NCBI GenBank assembly: GCA_009774375.1
Contig: VSNO01000089.1
Location: 1-18,693, forward strand
From: Lachnospiraceae bacterium
GTDB taxonomy: Bacteria > Bacillota > Clostridia > Lachnospirales > Lachnospiraceae
Reading direction: 5' to 3'
Length of the DNA stretch: 18,693 bases
A program made the translations under genes and the position numbers. A model generated the notes under the pieces. It worked only from the letters and a program-made list of their open reading frames with translations. It did no database searches and was not told the origin of the DNA. Positions within the stretch are counted from its first letter, which is position 1, and the number at the start of each line of letters is the position of its first letter. Positions 1 to 7,969 of the stretch are shown piece after piece.

Positions 1-1
1 A

Positions 2-565
2 GCTTCAGTTATGCAATTACAGAACCTGAACCAAATGATGAAAGATCAGTTCAGTACTTATCCAGTAAGTTCTGTTATGGTTTTGGGGATTGCGGGTGGG
101 AATGGCTTGGAACACATTGATAATAATAAATTTGAAAAAGTATATGGTGTTGATATTAACAGAGAATATCTGGCAGCGGTTACAAGAAGATATTCAGATA
201 TTTCAAATATATTGGAATGTATACAATTAAATCTCATTGAAGAAGCAGATAAGCTTCCAAAAGCAGAATTATTGATTGCCAATTTGTTAATTGAATATAT
301 CGGATATGATTGTTTCCAAAAAACAGTCAAACAAGTGCAGCCCCAATATATCTCCTGTATTATTCAGATAAATATAAATGACAAATGGGTGTCCGATTCA
401 CCATATATTCATGTATTTGATGGTCTTGATGAAGTTCATCATCAAGTGGAAGAAGATTTATTGATTCAGACTTTGTACAATATTGGATATAAAAAAAATG
501 CACAAATAGAAAGTTCGTTACCAAACGGAAAGAAGCTAGTCCAAATAGATTTTGCAGGGATGTAA
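2..565 (+). CDS. Class I SAM-dependent methyltransferase, probably 5'-truncated by the window edge
   Basis: The protein has a Rossmann-type methyltransferase signature. A hydrophobic strand leads into a glycine-rich loop (VMVLGIAGGNGLEHI, residues about 23-37 from the first ATG), and an acidic residue ends strand 2 (VYGVDINREYL). This is the usual S-adenosylmethionine pocket. The substrate cannot be told. The first ATG is at 11, but the frame is open back to base 2 (codons for A-S-V), and methyltransferases of this sort usually have an N-terminal helix before motif I, so the true start probably lies outside the window. It ends at a TAA just before a terminator-like hairpin and a new promoter, so it is transcriptionally separate from the downstream operon. 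Methyltransferase fold is fairly sure; role unknown. Confidence 0.75.
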   Translation, partial: ASVMQLQNLNQMMKDQFSTYPVSSVMVLGIAGGNGLEHIDNNKFEKVYGVDINREYLAAVTRRYSDISNILECIQLNLIEEADKLPKAELLIANLLIEYIGYDCFQKTVKQVQPQYISCIIQININDKWVSDSPYIHVFDGLDEVHHQVEEDLLIQTLYNIGYKKNAQIESSLPNGKKLVQIDFAGM

Positions 566-613
566 TGGAGCAGGAAATTGAAAGGGATAAAACAAAAAAT
601 TTACTGATCAGAT

Positions 614-649
614 AACAGCACCTGTGTCGCTTATACATGGGTGCTGTTT
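614..649 (+). terminator. Terminator-like hairpin after the methyltransferase gene
   Basis: Bases 614-627 pair with 635-648 in a 14-bp stem with a few G-U pairs and a 7-nt loop. The upstream flank is A-rich. The T-run after the stem is short (TTT then G), so termination strength is uncertain. It sits between the methyltransferase stop and the response-regulator promoter, where a terminator is expected. Confidence 0.5.
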
Positions 650-706
650 GCTATGATGCAGAACCGATGACTGGATATGCAGGGGAGATAGGAAAAAGTC
701 GCAACT

Positions 707-729
707 TTGACACATCTATTTGCTATAAT
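707..729 (+). promoter_or_regulatory. Promoter of the two-component operon (extended -10)
   Basis: TGCTATAAT at 721-729 is a consensus extended -10 (TG-N-TATAAT). A perfect TTGACA is present at 707-712 but only 11 bp upstream, too close for a normal -35, so either the extended -10 carries the promoter alone or TTGACA is part of a regulator site. Transcription would begin near 736, just before the ribosome site GGAGG (739-743) of the response regulator. Confidence 0.5.
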
Positions 730-750
730 AAATATATTGGAGGTTTTGGG

Positions 751-1407
751 ATGAAAGTTTTGATTGTTGAAGATGAAGAAGCGATTGCAAATTTAATAAA
801 GATAAATCTGACGGCGGAAGGATATCACTGTACCTGTGCTTATGATGGAAAAGCAGGGGCGGATTATTTGGAAAAAGAAGCTTTTGATTTGATTCTGCTG
901 GACATCATGCTGCCAGAGATTGATGGGTATGAATTGCTGGAATATATCAAACCTTTTGGGACACCTGTGATTTTCATGACAGCAAAAGGTGCAGTAAATG
1001 ACCGTATCCATGGACTCAAGCTGGGGGCGGATGACTATATCGTAAAACCATTCCAGATAGGGGAATTGCTCGCCCGTGTAGAGGCGCTGCTTCGGAGGTA
1101 TGGGAAGATCAATAAAAAGCTGTCCTTTGAAGATGTGGAGATCGACATGGTATCGAGGACGGTTACGAAATCAGGGGAAATGGTGGAACTGACATTCAAG
1201 GAATTTGATTTGCTGGTGGAGCTGGTGCAGAACAAAGGAGCTGCCCTATACCGTGACAGACTGTATGAAAAAATATGGGGAGAGGTGTTCATGGGGGATA
1301 CCCGTACACTGGATTCCCATATCCAGCAGCTTCGGAGGAAGCTGAACTGGGAGAAACAGATCAAGACTGTATTCCGTGTGGGATACCGGCTGGAGGAAAG
1401 TTCATGA
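751..1407 (+). CDS. OmpR/PhoB-family response regulator
   Basis: This 218-residue protein has a receiver domain followed by a winged-helix DNA-binding domain. The receiver is complete: acidic pair E7-D8, phosphoacceptor D51 in LLDIMLP, switch Thr77, and Lys99 in the KPF motif. The C-terminal half carries the OmpR-type wing with the motifs LTFKEFDLL and RTLDSHIQQLRRKL, ending in the FRVGYRLE hairpin. The start is the ATG at 751, preceded by GGAGG with 7-nt spacing; the frame is open further upstream to 637 but that would run through the promoter. It overlaps the kinase gene by 4 nt (ATGA), so the pair is a cognate two-component system. It probably controls the ABC transporter genes downstream; the target is inference. 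Confidence 0.93.
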   Translation: MKVLIVEDEEAIANLIKINLTAEGYHCTCAYDGKAGADYLEKEAFDLILLDIMLPEIDGYELLEYIKPFGTPVIFMTAKGAVNDRIHGLKLGADDYIVKPFQIGELLARVEALLRRYGKINKKLSFEDVEIDMVSRTVTKSGEMVELTFKEFDLLVELVQNKGAALYRDRLYEKIWGEVFMGDTRTLDSHIQQLRRKLNWEKQIKTVFRVGYRLEESS

Positions 1408-2807
1408 AATTATTCCATAAGATTTTCCTTTGTTTTGTACTGCTCTTTGGGATTGCATTTCAGACCGCAGGGTTTTTGCTGGTAAACTATGCTTATGGTA
1501 ATGCCATAGAGCAGGAGAAAAAATATGCCTTTCAGGAATTCCAGCAGAACAAGTATATCTTACAGTCAATCCTGTATCTGGAGCCGGAACTGCTCGGAAA
1601 CGGTGCAGGTAGCCTGCCCAATATGGCAGGGAGGTTTACTGTTCCCGTTGCCCTTTTTAGCGATGATGGGGTGTGTATCTTTTCCAATACAGGTATGCAG
1701 CCTGATTTTTTTGTTTTTAATGGTGAGGATGATGACCAGATAGCTTTCCGGATATTCCGGGAAGGGGAGGAAAGCGATATCTTTGTATATGGCTGCATAG
1801 AGCAGGGAGATAGGAAAGTTTCCCTGGTCACAGAGACAGACATCAGTTCCGTGGTGGATGCCCAAAAAAGTATGATTGCCTATTTCCAAAATATATATAT
1901 AGCCATCCTGTGTATCAGTTCCCCTGTAATCTTCCTGCTGACAAAGGTACTGACAGGTTCGATTAAAAAGGTGGGAAAAGCGGCAGGGCGGATTGCAAAG
2001 GGAAATTATTCCGAAAGGATTGGCATAGAGGGGAAAGATGAGATCAGTGAGCTGGCTTCTGACTTTAACCAGATGGCCCAGCAGATAGAGGAAAAAGTCG
2101 CAGAGTTATCTGATGTGGCAAGACAGAAGGAAGACTTTGCAGCAAACTTTGCCCATGAACTGAAAACCCCACTGACGTCAGTGATCGGCTACGCAGATAT
2201 GCTGTACCGTCGGGAACTGCCTAAGGAAGAAGTAAAGAGTGCAGCCGAGTATATTCTGAGTGAAGGTATGAGGCTGGAATCCTTGTCCTTAAAGCTGATG
2301 GATCTGTTTGTGCTGGATAAACAGGATTTTCTTTTGGAAAGGATGTCTGTAAAGGAAATGTTTGAAAACCTTGTGCAGGGCATAGAGCCTGTATGCAGGA
2401 AGCATGGGGCAGCGCTGCATATGGAAATAGAAGATAGCATGATAGAAGTGGACTATGACCTGTTTAAGACCATGATCTTAAACCTTGTTGACAACGCAGT
2501 CAAGGCAGACTGCAGGGATGTATGGGTTAACGGAACTCAGGGAAGAAATATCTACCAGATCAGGATCAGCGATAATGGAAAAGGGATTCCGCCAAAAGAG
2601 CTGGGGCGTATAACAGAGGCTTTTTATATGGTGGATAAGTCCCGTTCCAGGAAACAGCATGGGGCAGGGCTGGGGATGGCCCTGGTATCAAAAATTGTGA
2701 GGATACACAGGGCGGAGATGGAGATAGAAAGCGATGGGAAGATGGGTACCGCGATCAGCATTGGATTCCCGCTGTATGAAGGAGGCGTAGATGAAGAAAA
2801 CATATAA
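1404..2807 (+). CDS. Membrane sensor histidine kinase (HAMP, HisKA, HATPase)
   Basis: This 467-residue protein is the partner of the preceding regulator. Two membrane segments (about 6-29 and 162-184) flank an extracytoplasmic sensor region of roughly 130 residues. A HAMP linker follows (about 183-236), then the H-box FAHELKTPLTS with phospho-acceptor His251, the N-box LNLVDNAVKA (359-368), the G1 box DNGKGIP (390-396) and the G2 box GAGLGMAL (420-427). All catalytic boxes are intact. The start at 1404 has GGAGG 7 nt upstream and overlaps the regulator stop. The sensor region is larger than in the short-loop BceS-type kinases, which argues for direct ligand sensing rather than transporter-coupled sensing. 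The ligand is unknown. The gene end overlaps the next gene by 17 nt. Confidence 0.93.
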   Translation: MKLFHKIFLCFVLLFGIAFQTAGFLLVNYAYGNAIEQEKKYAFQEFQQNKYILQSILYLEPELLGNGAGSLPNMAGRFTVPVALFSDDGVCIFSNTGMQPDFFVFNGEDDDQIAFRIFREGEESDIFVYGCIEQGDRKVSLVTETDISSVVDAQKSMIAYFQNIYIAILCISSPVIFLLTKVLTGSIKKVGKAAGRIAKGNYSERIGIEGKDEISELASDFNQMAQQIEEKVAELSDVARQKEDFAANFAHELKTPLTSVIGYADMLYRRELPKEEVKSAAEYILSEGMRLESLSLKLMDLFVLDKQDFLLERMSVKEMFENLVQGIEPVCRKHGAALHMEIEDSMIEVDYDLFKTMILNLVDNAVKADCRDVWVNGTQGRNIYQIRISDNGKGIPPKELGRITEAFYMVDKSRSRKQHGAGLGMALVSKIVRIHRAEMEIESDGKMGTAISIGFPLYEGGVDEENI

Positions 2808-3606
2808 ATATACGTTTCTCACCATGTTCCTTGCATTGGCCTTTATCTTTGGCAGTATGGCAGCCATGAACTTTATACTATATATAAGGGAAGGCCAGCT
2901 TTTGTCGGAAAGTGGAATGGCGGTGGTAGAATCGCCGGTCCGCCCATGGCAGGGGTGGGGAGATGAACCGGATGAAAAGGATGATGGAAAAAGATATTCT
3001 CTTACAGCAGTTCAGGTGAGGGATGCTATGGAAAGATGGAATAAGAGACTGGGGGAGACACTTCACGATCCAGTAGAAGGGCAGATTTCTATGGAAGAAG
3101 CGGTACAGGAAGGGGAGGAATGGCTGATATCAATGGGGATAGGGGAAGGGGAGGCCCAGGGAGCAGATGATGGATTGAAATTTGTAAAAGCAGCGCTGGG
3201 CGTTGGTATACAAAAGGGTTCTTCAAAGGTTCAGTTAGAGCCATATTACAGTTTTTGGACAGTGCATTTTTCAGGTTCCTATACAGATGCAGTTTTATAT
3301 CTTAATGCAGTCACCGGCAGGGTATGGAGAGCGGAGGTGACCTTGTATGATAATCTTCCAGAGGAACTGCCCTGTGAAAAACTGGAGTGTTTTGTGGAGA
3401 TGGCAGGCCTGAAGGTAACGGATGACGCTGCAGAGATAAATGAAGAAAAAACACAGGCGATCCTTGTGGTGGAAGACGGTCTGCTGTATGCGGGGCTTGA
3501 TTATCAAAATGTAGTCCTTGGGGATAATGCCGTGGTAGAGTATACCAACAGGGAGCTGTTACATGACAGGTATGTGGTGATTACCTATGAAATATTGACA
3601 GATTAA
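2791..3606 (+). CDS. Membrane-anchored extracytoplasmic protein of unknown function in the two-component operon
   Basis: This 271-residue protein has one N-terminal membrane segment (about residues 8-30) after a KK-positive start, so most of it should lie outside the cell. The rest is acidic and mixed in structure. Residues about 140-210 read like PepSY or YycH/YycI-style accessory folds (YYSFWTVHF, then AVLYLNAVTGRVWRAEV), where a strand pair with a T-G turn is typical, but I cannot claim the family. It starts inside the last codons of the kinase gene, with GGAGG 5 nt upstream, so it is translationally coupled to the kinase. That suggests a role in signal perception or kinase regulation. No catalytic motif is visible. 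Confidence 0.8.
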   Translation: MKKTYKYTFLTMFLALAFIFGSMAAMNFILYIREGQLLSESGMAVVESPVRPWQGWGDEPDEKDDGKRYSLTAVQVRDAMERWNKRLGETLHDPVEGQISMEEAVQEGEEWLISMGIGEGEAQGADDGLKFVKAALGVGIQKGSSKVQLEPYYSFWTVHFSGSYTDAVLYLNAVTGRVWRAEVTLYDNLPEELPCEKLECFVEMAGLKVTDDAAEINEEKTQAILVVEDGLLYAGLDYQNVVLGDNAVVEYTNRELLHDRYVVITYEILTD

Positions 3607-3624
3607 AATATTTTACAATAATAA
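3595..3624 (+). promoter_or_regulatory. Candidate promoter of the ABC transporter operon
   Basis: A perfect TTGACA (3595-3600) lies over the stop of the preceding gene, followed 18 bp later by TAATAA (3619-3624) in a very AT-rich stretch. The -10 is only a partial match. If real, transcription would start near 3631 and make a leader of about 100 nt containing the hairpin terminator at 3651-3691. Confidence 0.35.
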
Positions 3625-3650
3625 CACATCCATAACGAAAAAATAACACA

Positions 3651-3691
3651 ACACCTGTTTAGGATAGTATATGTCCTGAACGGGTGTTTTT
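3651..3691 (+). terminator. Intrinsic terminator, probable attenuator before the ABC operon
   Basis: Bases 3651-3664 pair with 3674-3687 in a 14-bp stem with two G-U pairs and a 9-nt loop, directly followed by T's (3687-3691). It lies only 40 nt before the ATPase start, with no room for a full promoter after it. Read-through therefore seems required for expression of the transporter. Bases 3654-3660 and 3668-3676 can instead pair with 3714-3720 and 3701-3709, an alternative fold incompatible with the terminator. Confidence 0.75.
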
Positions 3692-3730
3692 GTGTGGGCA
3701 GGACATATATCAGAAACAGGAGGCAATGGG

Positions 3731-4618
3731 ATGGAATCAAATATGGAATTGCAAGTGGAGCATCTATGCAAATCTTACAGGAAAAAAGAAGCATTGCAGG
3801 ATGTCAGCTTTACACTCCGAAGAGGGATTTACGGACTGTTGGGAGAAAACGGTGCGGGAAAAAGTACCCTTATGCGGATGATGGCTACGGTGGACTTCCC
3901 CACAAAAGGAAACATCCGGTATGGCGGGAAGGATATTTTTGGCATGGATGAAGGATACCGTGGCCTGATTGGGTATATGCCACAGGATTATAATGTTTAT
4001 CCCGGATTTACAGCAAAAGATTTTCTGGAATATATGGGTGTCCTGAAAGGCATACCGGAAGCAAAGCTGAAGGACAGGATCATGGAAGTCCTTGAATTTG
4101 TGAACCTGTCAGAAGTTGCAGACAAGAAAGTGAAAACTTTTTCGGGCGGCATGAAGCGGAGGATAGGGATTGCACAGGCGATTATCAATGAACCGAAGAT
4201 ACTGATACTGGACGAACCCACAGCAGGACTTGATCCGAAAGAGCGCATTCGTTTTTCCAATATTATCAGTGATATGGGCAAGGATAAGATCGTGCTGCTG
4301 TCTACCCATATTGTGTCGGATATTGAAGCAATCGCCACGGAGCTTGTGGTAGTAAAGAAAGGGAAGGTTCTGGAGACCGGGAACGTGGATGAACTGGTTC
4401 GGAAAGTTGAGGGACAAGTCTGGGAAACAGTAGTCAGCCAGGAGGTATACCAGAAACTCAGGAAAGAACGCTCTGTCATCCATTTAAAGCAGATGGGAAG
4501 GGAAGTGCAGGTGCGTTTCGTTGGGGAGGAATATCCGGACGCAGAAGGCAGCCGGGCAGAGCCGACACTGGAAGATTACTATGTTTTTGCAGGCGGAATC
4601 ATGGAAGAAAATTCTTGA
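3731..4618 (+). CDS. ABC transporter ATP-binding protein
   Basis: This 295-residue nucleotide-binding subunit powers the permeases encoded downstream. All ATPase motifs are present: Walker A GENGAGKST (38-46), Q-loop Gln85, signature FSGGM (137-141), Walker B ILILDEP (157-163), D-loop AGLDP and H-loop His193. After about residue 210 there is a C-terminal tail typical of the ABC-2 drug and lantibiotic exporter class. The start at 3731 has AGGAGG at 3718-3723 with 7-nt spacing; a GTG at 3692 is in frame but lies at the terminator edge. The ribosome site partly overlaps the alternative leader fold, so translation may also be controlled. Exporter substrate is unknown; a peptide is a reasonable guess from the neighbouring sensor kinase. 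Confidence 0.92.
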   Translation: MESNMELQVEHLCKSYRKKEALQDVSFTLRRGIYGLLGENGAGKSTLMRMMATVDFPTKGNIRYGGKDIFGMDEGYRGLIGYMPQDYNVYPGFTAKDFLEYMGVLKGIPEAKLKDRIMEVLEFVNLSEVADKKVKTFSGGMKRRIGIAQAIINEPKILILDEPTAGLDPKERIRFSNIISDMGKDKIVLLSTHIVSDIEAIATELVVVKKGKVLETGNVDELVRKVEGQVWETVVSQEVYQKLRKERSVIHLKQMGREVQVRFVGEEYPDAEGSRAEPTLEDYYVFAGGIMEENS

Positions 4619-4638
4619 TAGAAAGAGAGGAACAGGAA

Positions 4639-5313
4639 ATGAAGAATAAGAAATTGTTTACGGCAATGGTGGTATTTGTAATGGTCACAGGTCTGGCAGG
4701 ATGTGCAAAGGAAAGTGGGAATGAACCGGATGCGCCGATACAGATAGAATCATCTGCCATAGAAGATGAAAGGGAAAGTAAAGAGGATGCTGATGTATCT
4801 GATACACAGAAACAGGGGGAATCTCAGGTACAGACACCGATCCCGGAGAATGATAAGGGTAGTGTGGATGAACAGACAGATGCACAGCTGGATGAGGAAC
4901 TGAAAAATTACCGTCAGGAGCGGGAGGATATGATCCAGGAGGCTAACGGCCTGGTGGAAGGAGGTTCACCGGATGAGGACAATTATTCCTTTGATATGTC
5001 CGGATCATTTTACACAAGCAGGTTTGATACACGGGAAACTACGGAAGCCTATGCTGCCGCACGGATTTATGTGACAGATACACTCGGACTCAAACCAAGT
5101 ACAAAGATGGTGACTTATATGTGTATCGATCCGAGAATACTGGCGATTTATGATGACGAGGATAAAGGTGTTGCAGCAGGGTATGACAGCAGTAATATTT
5201 TTGTCTGCGAATACTGTAATGGGGATGGTGTGTGGCAGTACCTGATCCTTGTCCGTGACGGTAAGGGCGGCGCATGGAGCGTGATCCATGATGGAAGCAG
5301 CTATAAGGAATAG
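4639..5313 (+). CDS. Putative lipoprotein in the ABC operon
   Basis: This 224-residue secreted protein has a lipoprotein signal: KNKK basic start, hydrophobic core, and lipobox LAGC with Cys22 as the lipidated residue. A long acidic, low-complexity linker (about 25-95, rich in E, D, Q and S) follows, then a folded C-terminal domain (about 110-224) with Y-rich strands and two Cys in the FVCEYCNGDG stretch. No known enzyme motif is seen. It lies between the ATPase and the permease, 20 nt from each, so it is probably an outer-face component that binds or intercepts the substrate, as immunity lipoproteins do in lantibiotic systems; that role is inference. The start at 4639 has GAGAGG 8 nt upstream; a TTG at 4615 is an unlikely alternative. 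Confidence 0.82.
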   Translation: MKNKKLFTAMVVFVMVTGLAGCAKESGNEPDAPIQIESSAIEDERESKEDADVSDTQKQGESQVQTPIPENDKGSVDEQTDAQLDEELKNYRQEREDMIQEANGLVEGGSPDEDNYSFDMSGSFYTSRFDTRETTEAYAAARIYVTDTLGLKPSTKMVTYMCIDPRILAIYDDEDKGVAAGYDSSNIFVCEYCNGDGVWQYLILVRDGKGGAWSVIHDGSSYKE

Positions 5314-5333
5314 GGGAACCGGAGGTTAAATCT

Positions 5334-6560
5334 ATGAGGACGTTGGTTAAGTTTGAATACAGGAAACTCTGGAACCGGGTATCCATTGTTGCTGTCATGG
5401 CAATGTGCATCCTCTCTACCCTTCATACCTTTATCTATCTGAACATGAATTCGCAGTGGAGGGCTATTGATAAAAATGGAGAGGTTGTAAGCGGTCTTGC
5501 ATCTTACCGGGCTTTAAAGGAGGCATCAAAGGAAATCGAGGGCATAGTGGATGGTGAATATCTGCTGGATCTGAAAAAACAGTATGAGGCCAGCGCAGAT
5601 AAGCAGTATCTGGATGAACACAGGGGATTTTTAGGCACTGGAGGAATGACAAAATATATGTATCCAAATTATTTCATAAATTATGCCTACTATTCCTATT
5701 ATATGTCGAATGGAAATAACAAGATGGGGCTGGATTATGACTTTCTGGATTCGGAGGAGGCATTTTACCAGAAGTACCGGGAAGCAGTAAAAGAACAACT
5801 CATGTATGAGAACCAGTATGCCGGCCTGGTGAAATTTACAGATTCCCAGATTGAAGTGCTGGATCAGAAAATCGCCGGGATCGATACCCCCGTCCGCATC
5901 GCATACTGTCAGGGGATCTCTAATTTTATGAACTGGTATGACCTGGAGTATCCGGTATTCTTTATTGTGGTTGCTTTTGCCCTTGCCTGCACATATGCAA
6001 AAGACAGTCTGAGCGGTATCAATGAGTTGACATTATCAGCGGCAAAGGGAAGAAAAAAAGACTTCCAGGCAAGATGGATAGCAGGAAATCTGTTTACAGC
6101 TTCTGTCTATATGATTTTTATCGGGGTGCTGCTCATAGAGCATGGTGCGGTTGCTACTTTTGGAGGTTTTGGGGCATCAGCACAGACTTATTGGTTCAAC
6201 TGTATTTTTAATATAAATATTGGTACAGGCATGCTCTTTAAGATTGCTGGCGGTTTATTTGGCACTTTGGTATTTGCAAACTTTACGATGCTATTGTCCT
6301 GCCTGTCCAAGAACCTGAAGATAACTTCCGTAGCTTCGGTGCTGGCAGTTGCAGTCCTGACAAGGCTGTCCAACACTTACAGCCAGATTAAATTGTTTTA
6401 TCCGCTTCAGTTCAGCAGTGACGCAGTAGTAGAAGATTTTTTCTTCTGTGGGAAAATACTGGTGCCATATATGGCCGTTGTTCTGATTCTGACAGTGATC
6501 TATATAGGAATGTTCGCTTTTTGGCTGGGGAGAAGGGATAAGAAATATTATTTGAATTAG
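5334..6560 (+). CDS. ABC-2-type transporter permease
   Basis: This 408-residue membrane protein has the layout of ABC-2 permeases. One membrane segment near the N terminus (about 16-36) is followed by a large extracytoplasmic loop (about 40-200, rich in Tyr and Lys) and a block of five more membrane segments (about 206-222, 248-268, 299-323, 329-346, 376-398). The cytoplasmic loop after the second segment holds the GINELTLSAAKGRKK coupling-type stretch. GGAGG at 5321-5325 supports the ATG at 5334. It is a paralogue of the next gene product, and the two probably form a heterodimeric channel driven by the ATPase. Confidence 0.85.
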   Translation: MRTLVKFEYRKLWNRVSIVAVMAMCILSTLHTFIYLNMNSQWRAIDKNGEVVSGLASYRALKEASKEIEGIVDGEYLLDLKKQYEASADKQYLDEHRGFLGTGGMTKYMYPNYFINYAYYSYYMSNGNNKMGLDYDFLDSEEAFYQKYREAVKEQLMYENQYAGLVKFTDSQIEVLDQKIAGIDTPVRIAYCQGISNFMNWYDLEYPVFFIVVAFALACTYAKDSLSGINELTLSAAKGRKKDFQARWIAGNLFTASVYMIFIGVLLIEHGAVATFGGFGASAQTYWFNCIFNINIGTGMLFKIAGGLFGTLVFANFTMLLSCLSKNLKITSVASVLAVAVLTRLSNTYSQIKLFYPLQFSSDAVVEDFFFCGKILVPYMAVVLILTVIYIGMFAFWLGRRDKKYYLN

Positions 6561-6572
6561 GTGGTGAAGACT

Positions 6573-7505
6573 GTGAGATCTATTGTAAAGGTAGAAAGCA
6601 AGAGAATACTGAAAACAGAATTGCTTATTGTCTTTTTTGCTCTTGTCTTTATATTGTCGGTGAGCAGCAGCTACCAGGCGGTAAAGAGCTATGAATTGTG
6701 GGACAGGGATGGGTTTGTGGCTAGTGGATGGGAAAATTTGAAGCATGGGAAAGAAAATGCGGGTAACAGAAGTATTGAGGAAGCAATCGTGATGCTCAAA
6801 AATACTCAGAAGGCGGTTTATGTGGATGAAACGAATATAGAAAAACTGGTATCCCTGAATTATTCGGACAGGGAGGCAAGGGACTTATCAGATGGGGAAA
6901 TCAATTCATTTTTTGAAAACCGCTTAAGGACGATAAAACGGAGGCTGGATGAAAACAGTAATTTTAATTATTCGGAAACCGAAAAAGAGATGTTTATGGA
7001 GAGAGCAGAGGAACTTACCGGATTAAGGGTAGGCTTTGCAGAAGGATGGAAGATCCTGAACCGTGACATGGGCAGCTTTATACCTCTTAGCCTGATCATG
7101 ATATCCATCATCATAATGCCGCTCTTTGCCGACGATGCACAGACTAAGATGAAGGAACTTTGCCAGTCCACAAAAAATGGGAAAAGGAAGCTCGATCTGG
7201 CGAGGATTACCACGGCTTTCGGAGTGGGGAGCGTATTATATTTTGTGGCAGTCATTTTATATTTTTTTGCGAAAATGATTCCGTTTGGATTTTCTGGAGG
7301 TGGTGAGTATATACAGAGTAATGAAGATACCTTTTTTTCTGTATTCCATATCACATATGCAAAGCAGTTTGTCTGGAACTGCAGCCGTGGCTATATAGCG
7401 CTTATTTTTGTGATTTCCATGACAATCCTGATTTCAGTTCTGATGGAGAGGATAATCAATGGAAGGAACAGTGAACCTGGCTACAGTATGCCTGAACTTG
7501 TATGA
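6573..7505 (+). CDS. ABC-2-type transporter permease, C-terminally short
   Basis: This 310-residue membrane protein is paralogous to the preceding permease. The first segment is at about 16-33, with a big outside loop, then segments at about 168-186, 213-233 and 272-290. The loop FADDAQTKMKELCQSTKNGK lines up with the equivalent YAKD..GINELTLSAAKGRK stretch of its partner. It then stops about 60-75 residues early, lacking the last two membrane segments, and its final 14 residues (after MERIIN) are polar and unlike a permease. The next gene starts inside it. I read this as a truncation by deletion or frameshift, or a genuinely short form. GTG at 6573 with AGGTGG 8 nt upstream is preferred; in-frame GTGs at 6561 and 6564 are alternatives. 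Confidence 0.78.
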   Translation: MRSIVKVESKRILKTELLIVFFALVFILSVSSSYQAVKSYELWDRDGFVASGWENLKHGKENAGNRSIEEAIVMLKNTQKAVYVDETNIEKLVSLNYSDREARDLSDGEINSFFENRLRTIKRRLDENSNFNYSETEKEMFMERAEELTGLRVGFAEGWKILNRDMGSFIPLSLIMISIIIMPLFADDAQTKMKELCQSTKNGKRKLDLARITTAFGVGSVLYFVAVILYFFAKMIPFGFSGGGEYIQSNEDTFFSVFHITYAKQFVWNCSRGYIALIFVISMTILISVLMERIINGRNSEPGYSMPELV

Positions 7506-7890
7506 AGATATAGAAGGGAAACATTGGGATAGCCAGCACCGGATCAAGCCGTTACCGAGGGACAATGCCTTTGTTAAGGAAGTGGTTCTGAAGAAGTACA
7601 TATACCATGCGCTATACACTGCGATATGTGAACTGATTGGAAATTATTATAATGATAGTGAGCAGGTAGTGGTATCAACGTATCAAACAGGGATTTTGGT
7701 CCTTGGGTTAGATGTTTCATTTGGTGAACTGCTGGAAGTGTGCAGAGAAGAAAGCGATAAACTGCAGATACAGAAATCACGGCTTGGCCTTGCGCTGGCA
7801 TTTCTTAGACTGGAGCAGGTAAAGATAGAGCAACTTTATGAAGGAGATGGGGAAGGGATTGGCTTTGCCCTGTTAAATCGGGAACTGTAG
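7459..7890 (+). CDS. Small acidic cytoplasmic protein of unknown function
   Basis: This 143-residue protein overlaps the end of the short permease by 47 nt in another frame. The start ATG at 7459 has GGAGAGG at 7445-7451 with 7-nt spacing, so translation is believable. There is no signal peptide or membrane segment. The sequence is predicted mostly helical, with a hydrophobic region in the middle (YIYHALYTAICELIGNYY, then TGILVLGLDVSFGELL) and an acidic C terminus. I do not recognise the family. Position suggests an accessory of the transporter. The long overlap could be the scar of a deletion that removed the permease end. Confidence 0.6.
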   Translation: MEGTVNLATVCLNLYEDIEGKHWDSQHRIKPLPRDNAFVKEVVLKKYIYHALYTAICELIGNYYNDSEQVVVSTYQTGILVLGLDVSFGELLEVCREESDKLQIQKSRLGLALAFLRLEQVKIEQLYEGDGEGIGFALLNREL

Positions 7891-7969
7891 GGATTTATAT
7901 ACGGATGGTATTTCATGCCGTGATGTAACAGATAAGTGTGTGATCTTTGCAAAGTGGAGGAGGACAGTT

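Noticed and set aside
637..750. In-frame upstream extension of the first response regulator.
   Set aside because: It would pass through the hairpin edge and promoter, and the ATG at 751 has a clear GGAGG and matches the family N terminus.
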